NCBI GenBank assembly: GCA_023101725.1
Contig: JALJCO010001429.1
Coordinates: forward strand, 41,922 to 105,921
Reading direction: 5' to 3'
Length of the DNA: 64,000 nt
Origin: Atherinomorus stipes
Lineage: Eukaryota; Chordata; Actinopteri; Atheriniformes; Atherinidae
A model generated the notes under the pieces. It saw only the letters and a list, made by a program, of their open reading frames with translations, had not been told where the DNA came from and did not search any database. This document shows positions 1 to 12,803 of the stretch, in pieces (position 1 is the stretch's first letter; each line of letters begins with the position of its first letter). The position numbers and the translations under genes were made by a program.

Positions 1-140
1 GAGTTCTGGATCGGTTCTTGTACAGACTCCGGAGTTCTGGGTTGATTCTGACGCCGACTCCAGAGTTCTGGGTCGATTCTGATGCCGACTCCAGAGTTCT
101 GGGTCGATTCTGATGCCGACTCTGGAGTTCTGGGTTGGGT
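1..140. repeat. Short 31-bp minisatellite at window edge
   Basis: About four tandem copies of a 31-bp unit containing GAGTTCTGGGTCGATTCTGA. It is cut by the window start, so its full length is unknown. It lies in the CORIN intron after the anchor exon. Confidence 0.8.
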
Positions 141-208
141 TCTAACACCTGGTCTCGGTTAAATGGTTAAATGTAAAACCCTGACACGAAGGCATTAGAA
201 CCGGGACA

Positions 209-212
<4 letters not shown>

Positions 213-262
<50 letters not shown>
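213..262. repeat. (GA)n microsatellite
   Basis: Pure GA dinucleotide run. The following 300-720 stretch is purine-rich, with a (GGA)n run near 597-622. No exon is seen in 263-729. Confidence 0.9.
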
Positions 263-265
<3 letters not shown>

Positions 266-728
266 ACACAGCATCAATTGTTTGAGACACATGATGTGAC
301 AACAGCTGCAGAGGAGGAGAGGAGAAAAGAAAAGAAGAGGAGGTGGAGGTCTGACAGGCTTCACTGGAAGAGAAAAAATAGATTCAAGTAAATGAGAAAA
401 AAGAAACAAGAAAGAAACAAAAAAGAAAAAGAAACGGAAACAGAAAGAGGATAAAAACAGAAGAGAAGAAGGATTGGAGGAAAGGAGGGAGAGATGTATA
501 GAAAGACCAGAACAGATGAGTGTAAAGAGAAAGAGAACAGAAAAAAGGAGAGGATGAGGTGTGAGGAGGAGTGGAAACAGAGAAGAGGGATGAGAGGAGG
601 AGGAGGAGGAGGAGGAGGAGGCGACTCTTTTACTACCTGTGTAAATATCCGACATTCTTTCAGTGAGTGTGAGCCGGCTGCTGATTGGCTGAGGACATCT
701 CGCTGTCATGGCGACCAGATAAAGCACT

Positions 729-729
<1 letters not shown>

Positions 730-768
<39 letters not shown>
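730..768. repeat. (CA)n microsatellite
   Basis: Pure CA run. Bases 769-1255 are low-complexity purine-rich DNA with a poly-A run near 1079-1098. I see no gene there. Confidence 0.9.
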
Positions 769-1310
769 TATGTGTGTCATCTCTCCTCCTACACACTGTC
801 CTCCATCAGTCTCATCACTCCATCATTTTCCCCTTTCCTTTTAGAAGAGAGAAGGGGAAGAAAGGATGGAGGGAGGTCTGAGAAAGAAGAGTAGACGGAT
901 GAAAAGGGTCAGAAAAAGGAAAGAAGAAAAGAAAGAAAGGAAAAGAAGAGAGGGATGACACAAACGAAAGGAAGTAAAAACGATAAAAGGCCAAATGAAG
1001 TGTGGATGAGAGGAGAAAGGGAACGAAGGAGAAAATGAATGAACTGAGGGATTACAGAGTAGAAGAGTGGAAAGAGGGAAAAAAAAAAAAAAAAAAAAGG
1101 AAGAAACAAGAAGCGAAAAAGTTGGATGAAAGGAAAAAAATGAGTGGTTGAAATAAAGGAATGCAAGTATTTCACTTTTTCTTCTGTCTTTCACCAACCC
1201 ATCTCCCTCCATCCTGTCCTCCTCCCTCCATCATCATGTGGTGCTGGGGAGTGCACGTGCGCATGCGTGAGTGCACGTGTGCGTGCATGTGTGCGTGCAT
1301 GTGCGGGTAC

Positions 1311-1455
1311 CGGTCAGGGCCAGGACCAGCAGCAGCATCCCGGCCAGCAGGCTCACGGTGGGGATCAGGATGTAGAGGAGAAGCCGCAGCTGATTGGTGG
1401 ACTGGAGCTTGTGAGGACACGTCCCCCCGTCCATCCTCGCCTCGGGTCCTCGGGT
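1311..1455 (-). CDS. CORIN: CORIN exon 2 (transmembrane anchor)
   Basis: Acceptor CCCCCCACAG| at 1456-1457, then an open frame TRGPEARMDGGTCPHKLQST and a 20-odd residue hydrophobic segment ending LALTG. The donor G|GTACCC at 1310-1309 is weak but is the only one in a fitting place. Length 145 bp, phase 0 in and 1 out. Confidence 0.8.
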
Positions 1456-4400
1456 CTGTGGGGGGACACGGTGACACCCGGTCAGACACACTTCAGGATG
1501 TGGGTCATGTGGGGATGTGTGGAGGTCTGGCCCTTTAAGGCCCCCCCCCCCCCATACACATCACACCCAGGTTATTTTTACTGATGGGGGGGGGTCCTCA
1601 GAGTTTCCGTTGGACTCGTCGGAGTTATTTTTGAGGCGATGTGACGATGAGATGACACTCGACACCACACAGCAGCCTCCCTGCTTTAAACATTGCTCGC
1701 TCCACCTCTCTCTCTCTGTTTATTCCATCCATCATTCACCTGATCAATAACATGATTGATATCCTGATCAATCACCTGACTGATAATCTGATCAATAATC
1801 TAACTGAAGATTGATTCCACTTCCAAACACCAACTCTTTACTAATGTGTCAACATGAACAGCTGCTGATGCTCCAACACGATGACGGCTGAAAAAGAAAA
1901 GATGCAGCCCTCGTTACCTCAGCCTCGTTAACTTAGTCTCGTTTAATCAACCTCGTTACCTCAGTCTTGTTAACTTAGTCGTTTACTCAACCTCGTTACC
2001 TCAGCCTTGTTAACTTAGTCTTGTTTACTCAACCTCGTTACCTCAGCCTTGTTAACTTAGTCGTTTACTCAACCTCGTTACCTCAGCCTTGTTAACTTAG
2101 TCTTGTTTACTCAACCTCGTTACCTCAGCCTTGTTAACTTAGTCGTTTACTCAACCTCGTTACCTCAGCCTAGTTAACTTAGTCTTGTTTACTCAACCTC
2201 GTTACCTCAGCCTTGTTAACTTAGTCGTTTACTCAACCTCGTTACCTCAGCCTAGTTAACTTAGTCGTTTACTCAACCTCGTTACCTCAGCCTTGTTAAC
2301 TTATTCTTGTTTACTCAACCTCGTTACCTCAGCCTTGTTAACTTAGTCGTTTACTCAACCTCGTTACCTCAGCCTAGTTAACTTAGTCGTTTACTCAACC
2401 TCGTTACCTCAGCCTTGTTAACTTAGTCTTGTTTACTCAACCTCGTTACCTCAGCATAGTTAACTTAGTCGTTTACTCAACCTCGTTACCTCAGCATAGT
2501 TAACTTAGTCTTGTTTACTCAACCTCATTACCTCAGCATAGTTAACTTAGTCTTGTTTACTCAACCTCGTTACCTCAGCATAGTTAACTTAGTCTTGTTT
2601 ACTCAACCTCGTTACCTCAGCATAGTTAACTTAGTCTTGTTTACTCAACCTCGTTACCTTAGCATAGTTAACTTAGTCTTGTTTACTCAACCTCGTTACC
2701 TCAGCATAGTTAACTTAGTCGTTTACTCAACCTCGTTACCTCAGCCTTGTTAACTTAGTCTTGTTTACTCAACCTTGTTACCTCAGCATAGTTAACTTAG
2801 TCGTTTACTCAACCTCGTTACCTCAGCATAGTTAACTTAGTCTTGTTTACTCAACCTCGTTACCTCAGCATAGTTAACTTAGTCTTGTTTACTCAACCTC
2901 GTTACCTCAGCATAGTTAACTTAGTCGTTTACTCAACCTCGTTACCTCAGCCTTGTTAACTTAGTCGTTTACTCAACCTCGTTACCTCAGCCTAGTTAAC
3001 TTAGTCGTTTACTCAACCTCTCGTTACCTCAGCCTTGTTAACTTAGTCTTGTTTACTCAACCTCGTTACCTCAGCCTTGTTAACTTAGTCGTTTACTCAA
3101 CCTCGTTACCTCAGCCTAGTTAACTTAGTCGTTTACTCAACCTCGTTACCTCAGCCTTGTTAACTTAGTCTTGTTTACTCAACCTCGTTACCTCAGCATA
3201 GTTAACTTAGTCGTTTACTCAACCTCGTTACCTCAGCATAGTTAACTTAGTCTTGTTTACTCAACCTCATTACCTCAGCATAGTTAACTTAGTCTTGTTT
3301 ACTCAACCTCGTTACCTCAGCATAGTTAACTTAGTCTTGTTTACGCAACCTCGTTACCTCAGCATAGTTAACTTAGTCTTGTTTACGCAACCTCGTTACC
3401 TCAGCATAGTTAACTTAGTCTTGTTTACGCAACCTCGTTACCTCAGCATAGTTAACTTAGTCGTTTACTCAACCTCGTTACCTCAGCCTTGTTAACTTAG
3501 TCTTGTTTACTCAACCTTGTTACCTCAGCATAGTTAACTTAGTCGTTTACTCAACCTCGTTACCTCAGCATAGTTAACTTAGTCTTGTTTACTCAACCTC
3601 GTTACCTCAGCATAGTTAACTTAGTCTTGTTTACTCAACCTCGTTACCTCAGCATAGTTAACTTAGTCGTTTACTCAACCTCGTTACCTCAGCCTTGTTA
3701 ACTTAGTCGTTTACTCAACCTCGTTACCTCAGCCTTGTTAACTTAGTCTTGTTTACTCAACCTCGTTACCTCAGCATAGTTAACTTAGTCTTGTTTACTC
3801 AACCTTGTTACCTCAGCCTTGTTAACTTAGTCTTGTTTACTCAACCTCGTTACCTCAGCCTTGTTTACTTGGTCTTGTTTACTCAACCTTGTTACCTCAG
3901 CCTTGTTTACTTGGTCTTGTTTACTCAACCTCGTTACCTCAGCCTTGTTTACTTGGTCTTGTTTACTCAACCTCGTTGACTCAGCATAGTTATCTTAGCC
4001 TCGTTTACGTGACCTCGTTACCTCTGCCTTGTTTACTTGGTCTTGTTTACTCAACCTCGTTACTCAGACTTGTTACTTAGTCTTGTTTACTCAACCTCGT
4101 TACCTCAGCCTTGTTTACTTAGTGTTTTTTACTTAACCTCGTTACCTCAGCTTTGCTAACTTGGTCTTCTTTACTCAACCTCGTTGACTTTTCCTCATAG
4201 TTAACTTAACCTCGTTTAACTCAACCTTGTTACCTCAGCCTTGTTTACTTGGTCTTGTTTTCTCAACCTAGTTGACATCCTCGTTTCCTCAGCCTCGTTA
4301 ACTTGGCCTCGTTTACTCAACCTCATTATCTCAGCATTGTTTACTTGGTGTTGTTTACTCAACCTCGTTACCTCAGCATAGTTGACTTTTCCTCATTTAC

Positions 4401-7400
4401 TCAACCTCGTTACCTCTGCATTGTTTACTAGGTCTTGTTTACTAAATCTCGTTACCACAGCTTAGTTTACTTGGTCTTGTTAAATCAACCTCGTTACCTC
4501 AGACTTGTTTACTTGGCCTCATTTACTCAACCTCGTTACCTCTGCCTTGTTTACTAGGTCTTGTTTACTCAACCTCATTGACTTTTCCTCATTTACTCAA
4601 CCTCGTTAACTCAACCTTGTTACCTCAGCCTTGTTAACTTGGTCTTGTTTACTTAACCTCGTTACCTCAGCCTTGTTAACTTGGTCTTGTTTACTTAACC
4701 TCGTTACCTCAGCCTTGTTTACTTGGTCTTGTTTTCTCAACCTAGTTGACATTTCCTCGTTTACTCAACCTCATTATCTCAGCCTTGTTAATTTGGTGTT
4801 GTTTACTCAACCTTATTAACTGTTACTAGTTTAATCAACCTCGTTACCTCAGCCTTGTTTACTTGGTCTTGTTTACTCAACCTAGTTGACATTTCCTCGT
4901 TTACTCAACCTCGTTAACTTCCTCGTTTACTCAACCTCATTATCTCAGCCTTGTTAACTTGGTCTTCTTTACTCAACCTTGTTAACTCTTACTCGTTTAC
5001 TCAACCTCGTTACCTCAGCCTTGTTAACTTGGTGTTGTTTACTCAACCTTGTTGCCTTTTCCTCGTTTACTCAACCTCATTAACTGTTACTAGTTTAATC
5101 AACCTTGTTACCTCAGCCTTGTTAACTTGGTCTTTTTTACTCAACCTCATTAACTCTTACTCGTTTACTCAATCTCGTTACCTCAGCCTTTTTCATTCTT
5201 CCTGGTTTATTCGACCTCTTTAACTTTGCCTTGTTTAATCAATCTTGTTTCCTCAGCCTCGTTTACTTAGCCTTGTTAACTCGGCATCATTAACTCTGCC
5301 TCGGTTACTCATTTAGTTTATTCAGCTTCATTAACTTTTCCTAGTTTACTTTATTTTGTTTACTTGGCCTCAGTAGCTCTGCCTGGTTTACTGATCCTTG
5401 TTAACTCAGCCTCGTCAACTTAGCCTCATTACTCTGCCTCATTAACTCTGCCTCATTAACTCAGCCATATAAACTCATCCTTGTTAACTCTACCTCGTTA
5501 ACTCTGCCTCGTTTACATGGCCTCGTTAATTAGCCTTGTTAACTCGGTCTAATGAGTCAGTTTAAGCTGAAGGCTTCTCTCCACTGCAGATCCTCATCAG
5601 TCAGTAAAGTTTGAGGGAAAGTCCTGTCTTCATCAGGGTATTCACCTTATTTAGCCCCGCCCACTTCTAAACGTCCTCGTTTTCCGGAATGTGTTGACAT
5701 TTCCGGTCACTAGCTGCTGCTCGCACACAGTTGCACACGTAGCGAAATGCAGCGACTTAGTTGGAAAGAAACTAACCAAACTATTTTTTAAAAATTCCTA
5801 TGAAGTTTAATAAAGTCACCAAGTGGGGGATGGATGCAGATTTGGAATATTAAGCGTGAAAAACTCTGCTGTAAACTGGATTAGCATGTGGTGCTCTGTA
5901 GTGAACATCACACACTGATCAGAAGAGAGATGAGCTGTGATCTGTCTGCTATTACTGTTAAGTGTGTGGGGTTAAATCTGTGCAGGTTAGAAAAGTCCGG
6001 TAACACCTGACAGTATTAAAGTCGTCACCTCCTGTAGTTTATGCTTCGTATCGTAACGTAATAATAAAATCATCATGAATAATTTCCCCAATGCTAAAAT
6101 GTACTGAACATGAAAACTTAACTGGTAATTGACGCCAAAGTCAGATTTCGGGTCATGATATACCTGATGCATGCATAAATCTGCATGAGTTGAGCTCGGA
6201 GGTCTGAGTTAGTATGAACATGATAATATGTCTGTGAGATCAGCTGATGTCATGTCAACAGGCTGAGATCAGGTTGCTGCAGAGATGTTCAGCTGACTTT
6301 AACATGTTCAGTACCAAGAGACGCTGAGATTTAAAAAGGGAAAAAAGCAGGAAGTTATTTTATAAGACAAACAATTCAAGCAGGAGGGGGGGGGGGGGGG
6401 CGCAAACCCTAACCCTAACAGCAGCCCGCAATATTCGGTTGAAATAATCGTAGTCATGGTTAAAGAACTGTTTCATGTCAGTGATACACTGGTGAAAATT
6501 GCTATGAATTGCTACGCATGCAAATAGCAAATGTCAACACAACCGGAAGTCAAATGGCCCCGCCCTTGCAAGTCGCCAAAATAAGGTGAATACACCATTT
6601 ACCGCATCCTTTAGTGGCTTTCTTATCACGCAAACAGTGAGAAGCAACCTGAGCCACTTCAAAATGGTGGACCGAACCAACCCCAATCGCTCAGAAACCA
6701 GGGACAGTAGCGCCTTTACCTCTCTAGTGGTTTGGCTCAGTTATGGTGTACCACAGGGTTCATTCCCTGCCCCCCTTCTGATCTCTACTTAGGATATAAC
6801 TGTAGTTTTAAAACTTTTTGAGCCACAAACTTATTTGACAAATATAAAATCTATTTTCATTTTTTTTTCTTTTTTTACAATAATCAGGCGACCCCCTGAA
6901 ATTATTCTTCGACACAAATGGGGGCCATAACCGCCATTCTGGTAACTACTGATCTATAAAATTCTATTTGTGCTAATCCTTTATCATCTTTTTCTTTTAC
7001 TTGTCCTGTGAAGCAACATGAAAGCAGAAAGTTGGACGGGCTGCTTTGTTGTGTTTAGCAATAAGTGACATTTAATCCCGACCTGACGCGGACAAACAAG
7101 AGAAGAGTGTGAGGGAATGGAGATACAGCAAGTCGCTACGACTTTACAACCAAAGAGAAAAACCAGTGTATGCAACACTGGTGGGAAGAAGAAGAAAAAA
7201 AAAAAGAGGAGAGAGAAAAAAGATGTTGGAAGGGATGCTATGTGTAAAACCCTGCTGTAGTTACTGTTTCATTCTTATTACTATTCCTGTCACATTCTTA
7301 TAACTTTCTGATGTCGGAGGGAATTCTGCCCCAGAATATCTTGATCCTATTATTGATTGGAAGTTTTTTTTTTCTGAGGTTCTCCGCTTTAAAGGACTAA

Positions 7401-8348
7401 AGTGAAAGATAAATGCAGTTTATTATCATTATTATTATTAGTAGTAGTAGTTATAGGCTAATAATTCATTATTTATTATTATGATCAATGAAGTACGGTA
7501 CTATCGTTTCTGTTTGTAGGTAATAAAACATTTTTTAATTTGCCAAACAGTAAACTTACTGATCGATTCATTTATTTGTTGTAAACGTTCAAAATGGAGG
7601 AATTACTTTTGGTAATAAGATCTTTGAAATTTACCAGATAAAAGATGAAAACTAAAACCAAGCCTTCAGGTGTAGGAGGACAAACAGCTGGAGATGATCG
7701 TCATCCAACGGTATCGGTTCTGACCCGGTCCAGTGTGCCGGACTGAACAGGACTAAAGGCATCAAACTCCAGACGGATTATTAAAAACTCAGAGAAGGGA
7801 AATAAAGCGATTACGGAACATTCCTTTAACTGATTAAAGACTCAGAGTTCAGCTGTTTCTGGATTATGTGCAGCGTGTTGGGATAAACAACAACAACAAC
7901 AACAACAACACATGGGAATAATCCAAAATCACATTTAAACTGTTCAAACAAAACAATAAATAAAATCTAGAAAGTTTCCAGAAGAGTTTGAAGTCAGTGA
8001 TGCGTTCACTGATCATGCATCCATCTGTGAAAACGCAAGATGCTGATTTATGGACACAAAGTCCCGCAGGTTGTGTCCAGATGGACACAAGTCCCGCAGG
8101 TTGTGTCCAGATGGACACAAGTCCCGCAGGTTGTGTCCAGATGGACACGGTTTATGTGAAGGAGGAAACCTGGAAATCTGTCAGACTTGCTGGAGCATCT
8201 GATGATGATGATGATGATGAGACAAGTGAAGACACTCAGAGGACACGCCGAGGACAGAGACAGCCCCACGCACACGGACACTCACCGTCGCAGCCGCCGC
8301 TCCGCTGAAGGTGACACGCGGGAAGGTCTCCCCCCGCGCGGACAACAT
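1311..8348 (-). CDS. CORIN: CORIN, 5' part (exons 1 and 2), gene continues past base 1
   Basis: Corin is a type II transmembrane serine protease; in mammals it cleaves pro-atrial natriuretic peptide at the cell surface. Only the first two coding exons lie here. They encode a short N-terminal cytoplasmic tail and the membrane anchor. The anchor exon reads C-P-H-K-L-Q-S-T-N-Q-L-R-L-L-L-Y-I-L-I-P, then a hydrophobic run ending LVLALTG. This aligns without gaps to the mammalian corin anchor, where a Cys-x-x-Lys-Leu motif, Asn, Leu-Arg and Leu-Ile-Pro occur in the same order. Position next to NFXL1 supports the call. The frizzled, LDL-receptor, scavenger and protease domains would lie beyond the window. 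Exon 1 is short (21 codons) and not itself diagnostic. The intron between the exons holds a large minisatellite, a MITE-like element and one RT fragment. Confidence 0.8.
1905..5560. repeat. Minisatellite, 40/42-bp unit, about 88 copies
   Basis: Tandem copies of a unit containing TTTACTCAACCTCGTTACCT followed by CAGC(C/A)T(T/A)GTTAACTTAGTC. The 42-bp form has TCTTGTTT where the 40-bp form has TCGTTT. Copies are nearly identical from 1905 to 3900 and become degenerate towards 5560. A higher-order repeat of 742 bp is present (see findings). It lies in CORIN intron 1. Confidence 0.95.
5639..6594. mobile_element. Candidate non-autonomous DNA transposon with imperfect inverted ends
   Basis: The left end reads TATTCACCTTATTTAGCC and the right end, read on the other strand, TATTCACCTTATTTTGGC. 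Both arms then share a CCGG...TGTGTTGACATTT block about 60 bp further in. There is no coding capacity. I could not define a target-site duplication, so the exact ends and family are uncertain. A run of G and two CCCTAA units lie inside near 6388-6418. Confidence 0.5.
6595..8054. other. CORIN intron 1, mostly unannotated
   Basis: No exon seen. At 6733-6775 a frame reads YGVPQGSF, resembling the reverse-transcriptase motif of L2/Rex1-type LINEs, so a small LINE relic is likely. A (CAA)n run lies at 7887-7911. Confidence 0.5.
8055..8150. repeat. Three-copy 30-bp repeat near CORIN exon 1
   Basis: Three almost perfect copies of a 30-bp unit containing CAAGTCCCGCAGGTTGTGTC. Each unit boundary forms a GGACACAA...TTGTGTCC inverted repeat. 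It lies 136 bp inside CORIN intron 1. Confidence 0.9.
8286..8348 (-). CDS. CORIN: CORIN exon 1 (start codon to first donor)
   Basis: ATG at 8348 opens 21 codons (MLSARGETFPRVTFSGAAAA then T), followed by a consensus donor ACG|GTGAGT at 8285. The exon ends in phase 0, which matches the next exon. It sits in CpG-rich DNA, as expected for a first exon. The start choice is by position; no protein alignment is possible for this poorly conserved tail. Confidence 0.6.
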
Positions 8349-8620
8349 GACCTGCTGCTGCCCGCTGCCGAGCGCGAGACCATCCCTCTGTCTGCTGTCC
8401 GCGAGCTGCTCCGCTAACTAACGGAGCACGAGACCCGCTGGCTCCTCCCCGCCGCTCTCTCTCTCCTGTTTACTGTCAGCGCCGCTCCACCAGTCCTCCC
8501 CCTCTCTCACTCAAACACGCGCGCGCGCAGCTCAGGTAGCCTGCACGTGAGGAGGCCTTAACGTGGGCCTGAATCCCCCGCCCCCCCTACACACACATCA
8601 GAGCGCGGGGGGCTCGAGCC
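8349..8620 (-). promoter_or_regulatory. CORIN: CpG-rich 5' flank of CORIN
   Basis: GC- and CpG-rich DNA (CGCGCGCGC near 8519-8528, C/G blocks to 8610) directly upstream of the predicted first exon. No TATA box was recognised. A promoter is inferred from position and composition only. Confidence 0.4.
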
Positions 8621-8812
8621 TTGTGCCCCTGAGTGTTTTTAAGTCGCTGTCAGTCACATGACCCTCAAACGCAACACGACTGTAACAGTTTAAACTGGTG
8701 CTGCGTTCACGGACACTTCTGACCAACAGGTGAAAACATGCCAAGTTCATCAGTTACAACAAAATGAAAAACTGATTAAGACTCTGGATTCTGGTCCTGA
8801 AATCAGTTTGTG

Positions 8813-11800
8813 AAGATCCTGGACCACCTGGACCGGTTCCGTCAGACTGTAGAGATCCTGGACCACCTGGACCGGTTCTGTCAGACTGTAGAGATCCTGG
8901 ACCACCTGGACTGGTTCTGTCAGACTGTAGAGATCCTGGACCGGTTCTGTCAGGCTGTAGAGATCCTGGACCACCTGGACTGGTTCTGTCAGACTGTAGA
9001 GATCCTGGACCAGTTCTGTCAGACTGTAGAGATCCTGGACCGGTTCTGTCAGGCTGTAGAGATCCTGGACCGGTTCCGTCAGACTGTAGAGATCCTGGAC
9101 CGGTTCCGTCAGACTGTAGAGATCCTGGACCGGTTCCGTCAGACTGTAGAGATCCTGGACCGGTTCTGTCAGGCTGTACAGATCCTGGACCACCTGGACC
9201 GGATCTGTCAGACTGAAGAGATCCTGGACCACCTGGACCGGTTCTGTCAGACTGTAGAGATCCTGGACCGGTTCCGTCAGACTGTAGAGATCCTGGACCA
9301 CCTGGACCAGTTCTGTCAGACTGTAGAGATCCTGGACTGGTTCTGTCAGGCTGTAGAGATCCTGGACCACCTGGACCAGTTCTGTCAGACTGTAGAGATC
9401 CTGGACCACCTGGACCAGTTCTGTCAGACTGTAGAGATCCTGGACCAGTTCTGTCAGGCTGTAGAGATCCTGGACCGGTTCTGTCAGACTGTAGAGATCC
9501 TGGACCGGCTCTGTCAGACTGTAGAGATCCTGGACCACCTGGACCGGCTCCGTCAGACTGTAGAGATCCTGGACCACCTGGACCGGTTCTGTCAGACTGT
9601 AGAGATCCTGGACCACCTGGACCGGTTCTGTCAGACTGTAGAGATCCTGGACCACCTGGACCGGTTCTGTCAGACTGTAGAGATCCTGGACCACCTGGAC
9701 CAGTTCTGTCAGACTGTGGAGATCCTGGACCACCTGGACCGGTTCTGTCAGACTGTAGAGATCCTGGACCACCTGGACCGGTTCTGTCAGACTGTAGAGA
9801 TCCTGGACCAGTTCTGTCAGACTGTAGAGATCCTGGACCACCTGGACCGGTTTTGTCAGACTGTAGAGATCCTGGACCACCTGGACCGGTTTTGTCAGAC
9901 TGTAGAGATCCTGGACCAGTTCTGTCAGACTGTAGAGATCCTGGACCACCTGGACCGGATCTGGCTCAGACTAGAGATCCTGGACCACCTGGACCAGTTC
10001 TGTCAGACTGTAGAGATCCTGGACCACCTGGACCGGTTCTGTCAGACTGTAGAAATCCTGGACCACCTGGACCGGATCTGTCAGACTAGAGATCCTGGAC
10101 CACCTGGACCAGTTCTGTCAGACTGTAGAGATCCTGGACCACCTGGACCGGTTCTGTCAGACTGTAGAGATCCTGGACCACCTGGACCAGTTCTGTCAGA
10201 CTGTAGAGATCCTGGACCCCCTGGACCAGTTCCGTCAGACTGTAGAGATCCTGGCCCACCTGGACCAGTTCTGTCAGACTGTAGAGATCCTGGCCCACCT
10301 GGACCAGTTCTGTCAGACTGTAGAGATCCTGGCCCACCTGGACCAGTTCCGTCAGACTGTAGAGATCCTGGACCACCTGGACCAGTTCTGTCAGACTGTG
10401 GAGATCCTGGACCACCTGGACCGGTTCTGTCAGACTGTAGAGATCCTGGACCAGTTCTGTCAGACTGTAGAGATCCTGGACCACCTGGACCAGTTCTGTC
10501 AGACTGTAGAGATCCTGGACCACCTGGACCGGTTCTGTCAGCCTGTAGAGATCCTGGACCAGTTCTGTCAGGCTGTACAGATCCTGGACCACCTGGACCA
10601 GTTCTGTCAGACTGTAGAGATCCTGGACCACCTGGACCGGATCTGTCAGACTAGAGATCCTGGACCACCTGGACCGGTTTTGTCAGACTGTACAGATCCT
10701 GGACCACCTGGACCGGTTCCGTCAGACTGTAGAGATCCTGGACCACCTGGACCGGTTCCGTCAGACTGTAGAGATCCTGGACCACCTTGACCGGTTCTGT
10801 CAGACTGTAGAGATCCTGGACCACCTGGACCGGTTCCGTTAGACTGTAGAGATCCTGGACCACCTGGACCGGTTCTGTCAGACTGTAGAGATCCTGGACC
10901 ACCTGGACCGGTTCTGTCAGCCTGTAGAGATCCTGGACTAGTTCTGTCAGGCTGTACAGATCCTGGACCACCTGGACCAGTTCTGTCAGACTGTAGAGAT
11001 CCTGGACCACCTGACCCGGATCTGTCAGACTAGAGATCCTGGACCACCTGGACCGGTTTTGTCAGACTGTACAGATCCTGGACCACCTGGACCGGTTCCG
11101 TCAGACTGTAGAGATCCTGGACCACCTGGACCGGTTCCGTCAGACTGTAGAGATCCTGGACCACCTGGACCGGTTCTGTCAGACTGTAGAGATCCTGGAC
11201 CACCTGGACCGGTTCCGATAGACTGTAGAGATCCTGGACCACCTGGACCGGTTCTGTCAGACTGTAGAGATCCTGGACCACCTGGACCAGTTCTGTCAGA
11301 CTGTAGAGATCCTGGACCACCTGGACCAGTTCCGTCAGACTGTAGAGATCCTGGCCCACCTGGACCAGTTCTGTCAGACTGTAGAGATCCTGGACCACCT
11401 GGACCAGTTCTGTCAGACTGTGGAGATCCTGGACCACCTGGACCGGTTCTGTCAGACTGTGGAGATCCTGGACCACCTGGACCGGTTCTGTCAGACTGTA
11501 GAGATCCTGGACCAGTTCCGTCAGACTGTAGAGATCCTGGACCACCTGGACCAGTTCTGTCAGACTGTAGAGATCCTGGACCACCTGGACCGGTTTTGTC
11601 AGACTGTAGAGATCCTGGACCACCTGGACCGGTTCTGTCAGACTGTAGAGATCCTGGACCACCTGGACCGGTTCCGTCAGACTGTAGAGATCCTGGACCA
11701 CCTGGACCGGTTCCGTCAGACTGTAGAGATCCTGGACCACCTGGACCGGTTCTGTCAGACTGTAGAGATCCTGGACCACCTGGACCGGTTCCGTCAGACT

Positions 11801-12500
11801 GTAGAGATCCTGGACCACCTGGACCGGATCTGTCAGACTGTAGAGATCCTGGACCACCTGGACCAGTTCTGTCAGACTGTAGAGATCCTGGACCACCTGG
11901 ACCGGTTCTGTCAGACTGTAGAGATCCTGGACCACCTGGACCGGTTCTGTCAGACTGTGGAGATCCTGGACCACCTGGACCAGTTCTGTCAGACTGTAGA
12001 GATCCTGGACCACCTGGACCAGTTCTGTCAGACTGTGGAGATCCTGGACCACCTGGACCAGTTCTGTCAGACTGTAGAGATCCTGGACCACCTGGACCAG
12101 TTCTGTCAGACTGTAGAGATCCTGGACCACCTGGACCAGTTCTGTCAGACTGTAGAGATCCTGGACCAGTTCTGTCAGACTGTGGAGATCCTGGACCACC
12201 TGGACCGGTTCTGTCAGACTGTAGAGATCCTAGACCACCTGGACCGGTTCTGTCAGACTGTAGAGATCCTGGACCGGTTCTGTCAGACTGTAGAGATCCT
12301 GGACCACCTGGACCGGTTTTGTCAGACTGTAGAGATCCTGGACCACCTGGACCAGTTCTGTCAGACTGTAGAGATCCTGGACCGGTTCCGTCAGACTGTA
12401 GAGATCCTGGACCACCTGGACCGGTTCCATCAGACTGTAGAGATCCTGGACCACCTGGACCGGTTCTGTCAGACTGTAGAGATCCTGGACCACCTGGACC
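8813..12500. repeat. Minisatellite, 39/30-bp unit, about 98 copies
   Basis: Unit begins GATCCTGGACCACCTGGACC and continues (A/G)GTTCTGTCAGACTGTAGA. The short form lacks one 9-bp CCACCTGGA block. Both lengths are multiples of three, so several frames stay open for hundreds of codons, including a collagen-like Gly-Pro-Pro frame. These are not genes. It lies between CORIN and the NFXL1 3' end. Confidence 0.97.
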
Positions 12501-12797
12501 CTGGATGTGGATGAAACCTCCAGGGAACGGGGACGACAGCACCAGCGAGAACTGATTCGGTTCTGGTCCAGATCACCGTTTGGATCCAGGAGTGTGTCAT
12601 GAGCAGATGTGTCCACTAGAGGGAGCAGCTCGGATTCAGACCCCTGCAGTCCTTTAAAAACCTTCACTGGTCTTTAAACAGTGATGACAGCGCGTTTGAT
12701 CCAAATCAGAGCACCAGTACGAGCTGTGGGCGGAGTCAGAGCTGCTATGCCCCCCCCCAGAAAAAAGTAAAACCACCCATTAATCAGTTTTACAGCT
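12501..12797. other. Intergenic DNA, no feature seen
   Basis: Unique-looking sequence between the minisatellite and the NFXL1 polyadenylation signal. No exon, RNA gene or repeat was recognised. Confidence 0.5.
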
Positions 12798-12803
12798 TTT
12801 ATT
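12798..12803 (-). terminator. NFXL1: Candidate NFXL1 polyadenylation signal
   Basis: AATAAA on the minus strand, 224 bp past the NFXL1 stop codon. It is the first canonical hexamer seen downstream of the stop. Confidence 0.5.

Noticed and set aside
6388..6418. Interstitial telomere-like CCCTAA repeats after a G-run
   Set aside because: Only about two and a half units, inside a transposon-like element; too short to indicate a chromosome fusion or telomere.
8810..12555. Collagen-like Gly-Pro-Pro open frames on both strands (up to 614 codons)
   Set aside because: The 39- and 30-bp units are multiples of three, so every stop-free frame persists. There is no start context, splice signal or family match.
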